The translations under genes were made by a program, and so were the position numbers. The notes beneath the pieces were generated by a model. It saw only the letters and a list, made by a program, of their open reading frames with translations, did not search any database and had not been told where the DNA came from. A DNA stretch of 64,000 nt, from contig CAUZDY010000002.1 in the NCBI GenBank assembly GCA_963578805.1, positions 75,962 through 139,961 on the forward strand, read 5' to 3'. Origin of the DNA: CAUZIB01 sp963578805. Lineage in GTDB: Bacteria; Acidobacteriota; Vicinamibacteria; Vicinamibacterales; UBA8438. Shown one piece after another: positions 17,395-26,135 of the stretch (position 1 is the stretch's first letter; each line of letters opens with the position of its first letter).

Positions 17395-17506
17395 CTGCGA
17401 TCGCCACCGCTGCACGAGGCCAGACTCCGTGAGGAGTACGGCTATTGCTCCGATTAGGCAGGCGCGGGTCTGAGTGAAAACATCGTAGACCGTAGCAGGA
17501 AACGCG

Positions 17507-17824
17507 CTAAACGACCTTTTTCGACCCTTTCATCTTCGTTCCCGCGATCTTGATTTTCCGAGGCTTGGTGGCGTCCGCCACGGGCAGCGTCAGCTCAAGT
17601 ATCTGATGCTCGAACTGTCCGTACCCGGTCTCCGACAGGGGTCGGTCGGTCTTTTGATCCTCGACCGAACACTCGCCAGAGACGGTGAGAACCTTGCCGG
17701 CATGATCAACGCGGCCGCCTTTCGGGTGGATACCTGGCAATACCATCTTCAGCGCCCAGTCCTCGCTACCGGAGGTGACCGTCGTCACCGGTAATGTTTT
17801 CAACTTTTTGGATCGCAAGGTCAC
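17507..17824 (-). pseudogene. Hsp20/alpha-crystallin remnant with internal deletions
   Basis: The frame still translates to about 105 residues and shows pieces of a small heat-shock protein: SEDWA, LKMVLPGIHPKGG, GKVLTVSGE, ETGYGQFE, LELTLPVADATKPRKIKI. In an intact Hsp20 there is a longer stretch between SEDWA and the LPG motif, and about 20 residues (SFTLPEGVD...NG) between YGxFE and the VLELTLP strand. Both are missing without loss of frame. Without these core strands the crystallin fold cannot form, so I call it a relic. Its 5' end overlaps another broken frame of unrelated origin. Confidence 0.65.
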
Positions 17825-18017
17825 GCGTGTCGAGCACGAGTGTCTCAGCCTTCGGCCTGACTTGGTCGATCGAGAGCGTGACGGATCTGCTCAGACTGCG
17901 TTGGGTAACACCCACTTCGAGTCCGGGGTCGAGATGGTAGACGCGCACGTCGTATGGGTTGGAACGAGAACGGACATCCTGCTCCACGACACCACGACGA
18001 GCCTCAGGTTTGGTCAT
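17766..18017 (-). pseudogene. N-terminal remnant of an M1-family aminopeptidase
   Basis: From ATG at 18017 the frame reads MTKPEARRGVVEQDV, NPYDVRVYHLDPGLEVG, LSRSVTLSIDQVRP and AETLVLDTRDLAIQKVE. This closely resembles the first 75 residues of leukotriene-A4-hydrolase-type M1 aminopeptidases. It stops at 17766, long before the GAMEN and HExxH zinc motifs, and the sequence beyond belongs to an Hsp20 relic. A deletion has evidently joined the heads and tails of two unrelated genes. No matching catalytic part lies elsewhere in the window. Confidence 0.65.
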
Positions 18018-18183
18018 GGACGGAGGGAGTCTGGAATGACTCGCACCGCCTGAAGCTTGAAGCAGAAGCCGTAGCGGATCACTACCAAAATTAATTGGTT
18101 TAATAAAGGCAAACTCAGTACTTACCGACCAGGTCTTGCCTCGCGTTCCTGTATCCTCAGCCAACTCACTGGGTCGCTGTTCA

Positions 18184-19023
18184 ATGTCTCATATGTTGCG
18201 GAGCCACGACGTCACACTTCAACCGCTCGGAACCCGACAGGAGTGTCTGGCCTGCGTGAGTCTGCAACGAGAGATCTGGGGGCAAGATTTCATCGATGTC
18301 GTGCCAGCAACGATCCTGATGGTGTGCCAACGGATCGGGGGCGTGGCGTGCGGGGCTTTTGACATCAACGACCGCCTCATCGGCTTCGTGTTTGGAATCA
18401 GCGGCGTGGTTAACGGCATCCTCGCGCACTGGTCGGATATGCTCGCCGTTCGGCCAGAGGCACGGCGAACCGGTCTCGGACGGCGCCTGAAGCTTTACCA
18501 ACGCACCCAACTTCTTGAACGAGGTATTCGAGTCGCCTGCTGGAGCTACGATCCGCTCATGGCCGCAAACGCCAGCTTCAACCTAAATGCGCTGGGTGCC
18601 TATCCGACGGAGTACGTCGACGACATGTACGGCGACACCGGCAGCACGCTGCACCGTGGACTCGACACCGACCGTCTCATCGTCAAGTGGCAGCTCGATG
18701 CGCCTGGCGTGGAACGCCGAATCGCCGGAGCGCGTCACACTGCGTCGCTCGACGCCGTGGCCGAGGCACCGGTCGTGCTCCCACCAGATCCGACCAAGTC
18801 GAACGCAGCCGATCGATCCTTTCCGACCGACAACTGGATACGAATCGCCGTACCGACCGATATCGTGTCTCTCAAAGTGTCCGATCCGGCAGAGGCGCGT
18901 CGGTGGCAGCGGTCGGTCCGGGCGGCGTTCCGCGCGTATCTGACAACCGGGTATCGGGTCGTCGATTTCTACGAGGGGAGCGCCGCTGAACCGCCGACCT
19001 ACGTGCTCATCAACGACTTCTAG
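18184..19023 (+). CDS. GNAT-family acyltransferase (COG3375-like)
   Basis: A 279-residue cytoplasmic acyltransferase. Segments: CVSLQREIWGQDFIDVVPATIL at the N-terminus, RLIGFVFGISGVVNG, then the acyl-CoA-binding motif SDMLAVRPEARRTGLGRRLKLYQRTQL and WSYDPLMAANASFNLNALGAY. This is the COG3375 group, which often sits next to N-succinylamino acid racemase/MenC-like genes, as here: the next gene starts two bases after its stop. In Geobacillus a GNAT of this context N-succinylates D-amino acids before racemisation; the same role is possible here. I chose ATG at 18184; a further ATG at 18193 is equally possible and an upstream extension to 18136 is unlikely. Confidence 0.85.
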   Translation: MSHMLRSHDVTLQPLGTRQECLACVSLQREIWGQDFIDVVPATILMVCQRIGGVACGAFDINDRLIGFVFGISGVVNGILAHWSDMLAVRPEARRTGLGRRLKLYQRTQLLERGIRVACWSYDPLMAANASFNLNALGAYPTEYVDDMYGDTGSTLHRGLDTDRLIVKWQLDAPGVERRIAGARHTASLDAVAEAPVVLPPDPTKSNAADRSFPTDNWIRIAVPTDIVSLKVSDPAEARRWQRSVRAAFRAYLTTGYRVVDFYEGSAAEPPTYVLINDF

Positions 19024-19025
19024 CC

Positions 19026-20156
19026 ATGTCACTCCGCCTGAGTCGAATCACGCTCCGTGAGATACGTCTGGCACTCCGCGAACCGTTCGAAATTTCGTCC
19101 GGCGTTACAACCGACAGACGTATCCTCCTCCTGGAACTCGAAGATGTCGACGGGATCAAAACGTGGAGCGAGTGCGTCGCCGGGGAGAGGCCCAATTTCT
19201 CGGCAGAAACGATTGATACGGCATGGCTGGCTATCGCTGACTGGCTGGCACCACGCGTGCTGACTGGAAGCGTGCCGCATCCGTCGGCGCTCAGTGAGAA
19301 GCTCGGCACCAATATCCGAGGCCATCGCATGGCGCGGGCGGCACTCGAGATGGGAGGATGGGCCCTGTGGGCCACCCGCGAGTCACTCAGTCTGTCACGC
19401 GCCATCGGTGGAACACGGCGGGCCATTGCCACAGGTATTTCCCTCGGCATTCAACAGACACCGACGGCACTCGTCGACAAGAGTCTCGCCGCTATCGAGG
19501 CGGGGTATAAGAGGATCAAAATCAAGATCCGTCCTGGAGCTGACATTGAGTACATCGCCGCGGTTCGGGAGGGTCTGGGAACGGATGCCCCAGTAATGGC
19601 TGATGCCAACAGTGCCTACACACTCCGGCACGCTGATCATCTCGCGGAGCTCGACCCCTTCAACCTAATGATGATCGAACAGCCGCTCGCACATGATGAC
19701 CTGCGACGTCATGCGCAGCTCCAGGACCGTCTCGACACACCCATCTGTCTGGATGAGTCGATTACGGGCCTCGACCGGATGGAAGACATGCTGGCCCTGG
19801 GCAGCGGTCGAATTGTCAACATCAAGGCGGGGCGGGTGGGAGGCTTCCTGCCGGCAAAGGCGGTGCACGACCTGTGTCAACACCAAGGAGTGCCGGTATG
19901 GTGCGGTGGAATGCTTGAGAGCGGTATTGGTCGCGCCTACAACGTCGCCCTAGCATCGCTTCCCAACTTCACCCTTCCAGGGGACGTCAGTCCCAGTGCC
20001 CGCTATTGGGAACAAGATATCATCAGCCCAGAATGGACCATGGATGCGGATGGAATGGTGACGGTTCCGGCTGAAGAGTCGGGTCTTGGGATTCGGGTCG
20101 ATATCGACCGCGTGGATGATTTAACCGAGCGCTCAAAGACGCTGCGACGCGTCTAA
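19026..20156 (+). CDS. MenC/N-succinylamino acid racemase-like enolase-superfamily enzyme
   Basis: A 376-residue muconate-lactonising-type enolase-superfamily enzyme. The two catalytic lysines are in RIKIKIRPG (K165, K167) and NIKAGRVGG (K267). The metal ligands are D193 (MADANSAY), E218 (MMIEQPL) and D243 (CLDESITG). This pattern is shared by o-succinylbenzoate synthase (MenC) and N-succinylamino acid racemase, which sequence alone cannot separate. No other menaquinone gene is nearby, while a GNAT acyltransferase lies directly upstream, so racemase activity on N-succinyl amino acids is the better guess. It is tightly coupled to the GNAT gene (TAG-CC-ATG). Confidence 0.9.
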   Translation: MSLRLSRITLREIRLALREPFEISSGVTTDRRILLLELEDVDGIKTWSECVAGERPNFSAETIDTAWLAIADWLAPRVLTGSVPHPSALSEKLGTNIRGHRMARAALEMGGWALWATRESLSLSRAIGGTRRAIATGISLGIQQTPTALVDKSLAAIEAGYKRIKIKIRPGADIEYIAAVREGLGTDAPVMADANSAYTLRHADHLAELDPFNLMMIEQPLAHDDLRRHAQLQDRLDTPICLDESITGLDRMEDMLALGSGRIVNIKAGRVGGFLPAKAVHDLCQHQGVPVWCGGMLESGIGRAYNVALASLPNFTLPGDVSPSARYWEQDIISPEWTMDADGMVTVPAEESGLGIRVDIDRVDDLTERSKTLRRV

Positions 20157-20223
20157 AAGATGACCGCCCAGCTGCCGCACCGATCCAGCCACGGTGTATC
20201 CTGCAGATGCGGTACCCCGTTAT

Positions 20224-21660
20224 ATGGCTCAGCTCTACACCCAGGCCGCCAAAGAGAGCGACTTCGATCAGTTCCTTGACGCCTATCCCGAGTATCGCAG
20301 CACCGCGGTGCTCGATGAAGTCCGGGCTCTCGACTTTGCACGGCTCGACGAGCAGCGGCAGGTCTATCTCGACTATACCGGCGCTGGACTGTACGCGGCG
20401 TCACAAATTCAGCGACACCGGGACCTGCTCGCCTCCAGCATTTTCGGCAACCCGCATTCGCACCACGCACCTTCCGTCGCATCGACCGACCTGATCGACG
20501 CGTGTCGCCGTCGCGTGCTCGCATTCTTCAACGCCTCCCCAGACGTTTACACGGCGATCTTTACCGCCAATGCCAGCCAAGCCATGAAGCTCGTCGGCGA
20601 GGCGTACCCGTTCGAAGCAGGAGACCAGCTGCTGTTGACGTTTGACAATCATAATTCGGTCAACGGAATCCGTGAATTTGACCGGGCCCGCGGCGCGGAC
20701 ACCCGTTACGTGCCGATCCTTCCGCCCGACCTAGTGGCGGACCCGTCGACCGTGGAACGTCATCTGCGCGACCGTGTTCCAGAGCGTCACAATCTCTTCG
20801 CCTACCCGGCGCAATCCAATTTTTCTGGGGTGCATCACCCACTGGACTGGATTGAGCAAGCGCAGTCGTTTGGCTGGCACGTACTGCTCGACGCGGCAGC
20901 CTTCGTGTCCACGAATCGGCTCGACCTGAGTCGATGGCAGCCCGATTACGTCGCATTGTCGTTCTACAAGATGTTCGGTCACCCGACAGGGGTTGGCGTC
21001 TTGCTCGCTCGGCGGGACGCGCTCGAGACGCTGCATCGACCGTGGTTCTCTGGAGGCACGATTGACGTCGCCTCGGTTCAGGGCGATCGACATTTCATGT
21101 CGAGCGGTCCACACGCGTTTGAAGATGGCACCGTTGACTATCTCAATATTCCTGCGGTCGAGTTCGGACTCGACCTCCTCGAATCGGTGACGATGTCAGT
21201 TATTCATAAGCGAGTTCGATGCTTAACCGCGTGGCTCCTCGACCAGCTCCAGTCACTCCGCCACCCAAACGGTCAGCGTGTCGTTCGGTTGTATGGTCCG
21301 GTCACGCCCGAGGGACGTGGTGGCACCGTAGCGTTCAATCTTTGTGACTCTGATGGGACGGTGATTGACCACCGGAGCGTCGACCTCAGGGCATCTCAGC
21401 AGAACATTGCCCTCCGTACTGGATGTTTCTGTAATCCGGGAGCGGGAGAAGTAGCGTTCGGTCTCTCGGAGGATGAACTGAAGCGCTGCTTCCTGAGCGC
21501 GGATGGCCGGATGGACCGCGACGACCTGATGCGTTGCATCGACGCCGAAAGCGGTGGGGCGGTGCGAATCTCGTTTGGTCTGGTCTCGAACTTCTCCGAC
21601 GCTTACTCGTTTCTCACATTCGTCCGGGGGTTCATCTCGGCCGGTCGCGTGTTATCCTGA
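20224..21660 (+). CDS. Class V PLP-dependent enzyme, molybdenum cofactor sulfurase-like
   Basis: A 478-residue cysteine-desulfurase-type PLP enzyme. VYLDYTGAGLYAASQI near the N-terminus, FTANASQAMKLVGE, LLDAAAFV and ALSFYKMFGHPTGVGVLLAR (PLP lysine about residue 249) follow. Near the C-terminus RTGCFCNPG carries the cysteine used for persulfide formation in the MoCo sulfurase group. Eukaryotic MoCo sulfurases add a MOSC domain; here the chain ends after the PLP fold. Its true substrate is unknown. ATG at 20224 was chosen; GTG at 20194 would add ten residues. It lies 67 bases after the racemase-like gene, within the same plus-strand run. Confidence 0.85.
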   Translation: MAQLYTQAAKESDFDQFLDAYPEYRSTAVLDEVRALDFARLDEQRQVYLDYTGAGLYAASQIQRHRDLLASSIFGNPHSHHAPSVASTDLIDACRRRVLAFFNASPDVYTAIFTANASQAMKLVGEAYPFEAGDQLLLTFDNHNSVNGIREFDRARGADTRYVPILPPDLVADPSTVERHLRDRVPERHNLFAYPAQSNFSGVHHPLDWIEQAQSFGWHVLLDAAAFVSTNRLDLSRWQPDYVALSFYKMFGHPTGVGVLLARRDALETLHRPWFSGGTIDVASVQGDRHFMSSGPHAFEDGTVDYLNIPAVEFGLDLLESVTMSVIHKRVRCLTAWLLDQLQSLRHPNGQRVVRLYGPVTPEGRGGTVAFNLCDSDGTVIDHRSVDLRASQQNIALRTGCFCNPGAGEVAFGLSEDELKRCFLSADGRMDRDDLMRCIDAESGGAVRISFGLVSNFSDAYSFLTFVRGFISAGRVLS

Positions 21661-21689
21661 ATATTTCTAGCTATTTTGGAATAGTCTCC

Positions 21690-24410
21690 ATGATCCTTCT
21701 CGACCGCCACCGCGTGGCGGCACCACCGCCTCGTGCGAGCATCTTCCTCGCGACGCTTGCCATTGTCTTCGCGTCGTCCTCAGGTGCCTTAGCTCAATCG
21801 ATTCAGCCACCGACCGAGTTCTTCGGATTCCAGATCGGGACCGATGGCGAGCTTGCACGTTATCCGAAAGTGCTCGAGTATCTGCAACATCTCGCCGACC
21901 GCTCCGACCGGATCGATCTTGAGCACCGCGGAACCACGACCAACGGGCATCCGTATGTGCTCGCAAAGTTCAGCTCGCCGTCAAACCTCGATCGTTTGGA
22001 TCGTCTGATCGAGATCAATCATCAACTTTCGGACCCCCGTCTCATCACCGACGACAAAGCAGCGGACCTGACCCGTGAGGGTGTGCCGTTCTACTTTCTC
22101 TACGCGACCATTCACTCGACCGAGGTCGGCAACGGTCAAACCATCATCACAATCGCTCATCGTCTCGCGACAGAGGACTCAGCCGAGATCAACGAAATCT
22201 TGGACAACGCCGTCCTTTTGCTGGTGCCGTCACAGAACCCCGATGGGCAGATGCTAGTTGTGGATCACTGGTACGCCACGAAGAACACCCGGTACGATCG
22301 TGTCTACCCGGACCTCTATCATCGCTATACCGGACACGATAACAACCGCGACTGGTTTATGTTCACGCAAAAGGAAACGCGGATGTCGGTTGACATCCAC
22401 ACCGAGTATCGACCTCAACTGACCCACGATATGCACCAGATGGGGTCCGGCGGGGCACGCATCTTCGTTCCGCCTTTCAGTGATCCGCACGACCCCAACA
22501 TCCACCCACTCTTACTCGAAGGTCAGGAGCAGATTGGAGCGGCGATGTCTTCGGCCCTGCTTGCGGCAGGGAAGAAGGGTGTCATCCACAACGACCAGTA
22601 CGACCTCTGGACCCCGGCACGTCAGTACATGATGTACCACGGGCAGCCACGTATTTTGACCGAGATCGCGAGCGCACGACTGGCGGACCCGATAGTAAAT
22701 CCCGCGGGGATCAATCGGCCGTTCGGGCCGCAACAGCCGAGTTGGAACTTTCCGGTGCCGTATGACTCGGGAGTCTGGCGATTGAGCGACATTGTGGAAT
22801 ACGGCGAGATCGCACTGTTTGCCGCACTCGATCAGGTCGCAAAAGAGAAGACTCAGTGGCTCGAAAACTTCTATCGCGTCCACAAGGATTGGGTCGAGCG
22901 AGAGGAGGCACCGTACGCCTTTGTGATACCAGCTGACCAGCCTGACCCTTTCGAAACATACGAGATGCTTGAGATTCTCGATCGTGGTCAGGTCGAGATT
23001 TACCAGGCGCGCTCGGCGTTCTCGGCTGGTGGCGCCACGTATCCTGCAGGTTCCTGGGTAATCGACTTGGCCCAGCCATATGGCGCGTTTGCCAAGACGA
23101 TGCTTGAGCGCCAGGTCTACCCCGACCTTCGCTACTACCCTGGCGGGCCACCGATTCCACCATACGATGTCACGGCCCAAACACTTGGCCTGCTGATGGG
23201 CGTCAACGTCTATCAGATCGACGAGCCAATCAGCGCCGACCTCGAGCTTCTCGATGAGATCGTTCCGCGCATCACCCCGATGCCCGAGCGGCCAAGCTGG
23301 GCCTACGTGATTTCGCCAACCTCGAACGCAGGGTTCAAGGCGACCACCCAGCTGCTAGACGCAGGCGTTCCTGTTTTTCGCGCAGCCGAGACGGTGACCG
23401 CCGCGGACCGGGCGATGGCCCCGGGAGCCTGGATCGTGCCACCAGGAGAAACGGCCAGACAAATCCTGGAACGTAACACAGCAGAAACCGGCCTCGTCGT
23501 GTCGGCCCTTGATCGGGCACCAGAGGTGACAGGTTTTCGGCTCAAGGACTCGACGCGGGTGGGTCTCTGGCGAGCCGCAGACAACATACCAGGTGGCTGG
23601 ATGATGTGGCTCTTCGAGCAATACGGTCTCACCCACAAGGTGATCTCCTCGGTTGATTTCAAAGACGACCTCTCCGATCTCTACGATGTCATCGTGCTCC
23701 CGTCCGGGACCACCATGACCCGCATCGTAGAGGGGCTCAGTCCGCGGCGCCACGACGAGTCGTGGCGCTGGGCCTACGGTGTTGGACCGGAGGGCTGGCA
23801 GAAGCTTCGGCAATGGGTCCACGATGGCGGGACCCTGGTAGCACTCGGGAGCGCTGTCGAAACCTCGCGAGAACTGCTGGACCTTCCGATCGAGCCGGCA
23901 CTGCCGCTGCGCGGACCTGGACGGCCGGTCACCACGAACGTCAGACGGCCGGTCACAGAGCAAGCGGAACGCCCGGCGCACGACGAATCGGCAAACCCCG
24001 CCCGGGTCGTCAAACCGGCGTCGATCTTTTACTGCCCAGGCTCGCTACTCAAGCAAGAGCACAATCCACACCATCCGATCGGCTTCGGCATGCCGGAGCG
24101 CTGGCCGGTCTTCTTTCGCTTTGACCAGGCCTACAACATGAGACCGAGCGTGGATATCTCAGCCGATGTCGTGTCGAGATACCCGGACGAGGAAGATATG
24201 GCCGCGAGTGGATGGGTGCTCGGTGACGAGTTTCTCCGCAACCGCGCTAACGTCATCTCGTTCGCCGTGGGCGAGGGAACAGTGGTGACCATGGGAAGCC
24301 AGATCGCGTTTCGCACCCAGCCGCGGGCGACATTCAAGCTGCTCTTCAACGCGATCTTCCATGGGCCGTCGACCCCCCTCGATGCCACGCAGCTTGCACA
24401 ACTTAAGTAG
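21690..24410 (+). CDS. Secreted M14-family zinc carboxypeptidase-like protein
   Basis: A 906-residue exported protein. A signal peptide (ASIFLATLAIVFASSSGALA-Q) starts from ATG at 21690. The peptidase domain holds the zinc site IHSTEVGNGQT (H142, E145), a long DIHTEYRPQLTHDMHQMGSGG segment with the third ligand, and TEIASARLADP where the general-base glutamate is expected. The remaining 450 residues form an unassigned C-terminal region with a glutamine-amidotransferase-like feel (YDVIVLPSGTT, WVHDGGTLVALGSA). Large secreted M14 proteins of this type are frequent in Acidobacteriota and Bacteroidota. It begins 29 bases after the class V enzyme and probably shares its transcript. Confidence 0.9.
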   Translation: MILLDRHRVAAPPPRASIFLATLAIVFASSSGALAQSIQPPTEFFGFQIGTDGELARYPKVLEYLQHLADRSDRIDLEHRGTTTNGHPYVLAKFSSPSNLDRLDRLIEINHQLSDPRLITDDKAADLTREGVPFYFLYATIHSTEVGNGQTIITIAHRLATEDSAEINEILDNAVLLLVPSQNPDGQMLVVDHWYATKNTRYDRVYPDLYHRYTGHDNNRDWFMFTQKETRMSVDIHTEYRPQLTHDMHQMGSGGARIFVPPFSDPHDPNIHPLLLEGQEQIGAAMSSALLAAGKKGVIHNDQYDLWTPARQYMMYHGQPRILTEIASARLADPIVNPAGINRPFGPQQPSWNFPVPYDSGVWRLSDIVEYGEIALFAALDQVAKEKTQWLENFYRVHKDWVEREEAPYAFVIPADQPDPFETYEMLEILDRGQVEIYQARSAFSAGGATYPAGSWVIDLAQPYGAFAKTMLERQVYPDLRYYPGGPPIPPYDVTAQTLGLLMGVNVYQIDEPISADLELLDEIVPRITPMPERPSWAYVISPTSNAGFKATTQLLDAGVPVFRAAETVTAADRAMAPGAWIVPPGETARQILERNTAETGLVVSALDRAPEVTGFRLKDSTRVGLWRAADNIPGGWMMWLFEQYGLTHKVISSVDFKDDLSDLYDVIVLPSGTTMTRIVEGLSPRRHDESWRWAYGVGPEGWQKLRQWVHDGGTLVALGSAVETSRELLDLPIEPALPLRGPGRPVTTNVRRPVTEQAERPAHDESANPARVVKPASIFYCPGSLLKQEHNPHHPIGFGMPERWPVFFRFDQAYNMRPSVDISADVVSRYPDEEDMAASGWVLGDEFLRNRANVISFAVGEGTVVTMGSQIAFRTQPRATFKLLFNAIFHGPSTPLDATQLAQLK

Positions 24411-24476
24411 GAATCGACCCTGACACTGTCGAAGTCTCTGGTGCAAGCGTCGGGCAAGACCCCAGTGAGCAGAAGT

Positions 24477-26105
24477 TCATCGCTGGACAGTTACTTCCTC
24501 AGGCCCGACATCTGGGGATTCCTCTTCGAGCATCAGGCTTTCAACCACCCCTTCGACTTGCGCGGACGGACCCACCGTCTCGCGCAGCGGGATTTCCTTG
24601 AGGAACCACGCGAGGACGAAGCCGAAGAACATCAAAGGCACCGACCATCGAAAGACCGCTTGAACCGCGAGTTCGACCGATAAGGCGATACCGGCCGCGA
24701 CCTGGGGCGGGAGAGCGCGTATCGCGGCGGGGCTATTGAGAAGGCTGTTCACGTCGCCACCCACCTGGGCGAGCGCCGCCGGAGGAATCAGCTTTGGTAA
24801 GTCGGTTTCCAGCCGCGCGTTCATGATCGCCCCGAACGCGGCGACGCCAAACGACCCACCCATCTGCCGAAAGAATTGGATGGCTGACGTCGCCACACCA
24901 AGCTCGCGATGGTCGACGGAGTTCTGGACGACCAGCAACGTGACCTGCATCACAGCGCCGATACCAAGACCCAAGACGACCATATAGAGAGAACTGAGGA
25001 CGAGCGGGGTATCGCTCTGCATCACCGAGAGGAGCGCCATACCAACTGTCGCCATCGCCAATCCCCCGATTGGCCATACACGATATCGACCGGTGTGACT
25101 GATGATACGGCCTGAACCGACCGAGGCGATGACAATGCCCGCCGTCAGTGGGAGCAGCACAAGCCCTGAGTTGGTCGCCGAGAGTCCTACCGCCACCTGG
25201 AGGAACAGCGGCAAGAAAATCACCGCGCCGAACAACGCCGCGCCGCTCACAACACCCATCGCCGAGCTGAGGGAAAACATTGCGTTCGCAAACAGACGCA
25301 TCGGAAGGATCGGTTCCACGGCCGCCCTGGCTTCCCACACGACAAAAGCCACCGCCGTCACTGCGCCGGTCAGAGCCAGTCCAGTAATCATCGGTGACGA
25401 CCACGGGTACTCGGTGCCACCCCACACGAGCAAGAGCAATAGACTGGTCACACTGATCACCAGAAGGACCGCACCTTCAACATCGATCCGATGTGAGCGG
25501 CGGACTGTCGGCAGATGCAGCACACTAGAGATCACGACCAGGGCCGCCAACCCGATCGGAAGGTTGATCAGAAACACCCACCGCCACGAGGCGCGGTCGA
25601 CAAGGAATCCACCAATCAACGGTCCAATAACACTCGCAAAAGCCCAGACCCCAGCGAGCAGACCGATGTACCTCCCCCGCTGGCGAGGGGATACGACGTC
25701 GCCGATAACGGCGAACGTCATCGTCATAAGGCCGGCGGCACCCATCCCCTGAATACCTCTGAACGTCACCAGTTGCGGCATCGTTTGTGCCACACCAGCG
25801 AGAACAGACCCCGCCAAGAACACCCCAACGGCCGTCTGGAGGACCGCACGACGCCCATACATATCGCTGAACTTCCCGTAGAGAGGCGTGCAAACCGTGG
25901 AACTCAGCAGATACGAGGTAACGACCCAGGAGTAATAATCGAGTCCACCCAGCTCCCCGACGATTGTCGGCAACGCGGTGGCCACAATGGTCTGGTCGAG
26001 CGCCGCAAGGAACAGACTGGCCATCAGCCCGGCAAAGATGACCAAGATTTGGCGGTGGGTGAACGTGACCGGATCGGAACCTTGGTCTACGTCGCTGATG
26101 GGCAT
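24477..26105 (-). CDS. DHA2-family (14-helix) MFS drug exporter, EmrB/QacA-like
   Basis: A 542-residue inner-membrane exporter. The first helix carries LAALDQTIVATALPTIVGELGG, the DHA2 motif with the membrane aspartate. Helix 2-3 motif A is YGKFSDMYGRRAVL, and helix 5 motif C is ASVIGPLIGGFLVD. Fourteen hydrophobic segments fit proton-driven export of drugs or toxic metabolites. The C-terminal 40 residues are acidic and cytoplasmic. The gene begins 30 bases after the fumarase gene and is the last of a four-gene minus-strand run. No regulator (TetR or MarR) and no EmrA-like partner is adjacent, so it probably acts alone. Confidence 0.92.
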   Translation of the reverse strand: MPISDVDQGSDPVTFTHRQILVIFAGLMASLFLAALDQTIVATALPTIVGELGGLDYYSWVVTSYLLSSTVCTPLYGKFSDMYGRRAVLQTAVGVFLAGSVLAGVAQTMPQLVTFRGIQGMGAAGLMTMTFAVIGDVVSPRQRGRYIGLLAGVWAFASVIGPLIGGFLVDRASWRWVFLINLPIGLAALVVISSVLHLPTVRRSHRIDVEGAVLLVISVTSLLLLLVWGGTEYPWSSPMITGLALTGAVTAVAFVVWEARAAVEPILPMRLFANAMFSLSSAMGVVSGAALFGAVIFLPLFLQVAVGLSATNSGLVLLPLTAGIVIASVGSGRIISHTGRYRVWPIGGLAMATVGMALLSVMQSDTPLVLSSLYMVVLGLGIGAVMQVTLLVVQNSVDHRELGVATSAIQFFRQMGGSFGVAAFGAIMNARLETDLPKLIPPAALAQVGGDVNSLLNSPAAIRALPPQVAAGIALSVELAVQAVFRWSVPLMFFGFVLAWFLKEIPLRETVGPSAQVEGVVESLMLEEESPDVGPEEVTVQR

Positions 26106-26135
26106 CGAATTGGGCTTTAAGGATCAGGCCCCGGC

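Noticed and set aside
16724..17407. Minus-strand frame of 227 codons
   Set aside because: Covers the TPR protein end and the small TTG-started gene on the other strand, both better supported; low-complexity residue mix.
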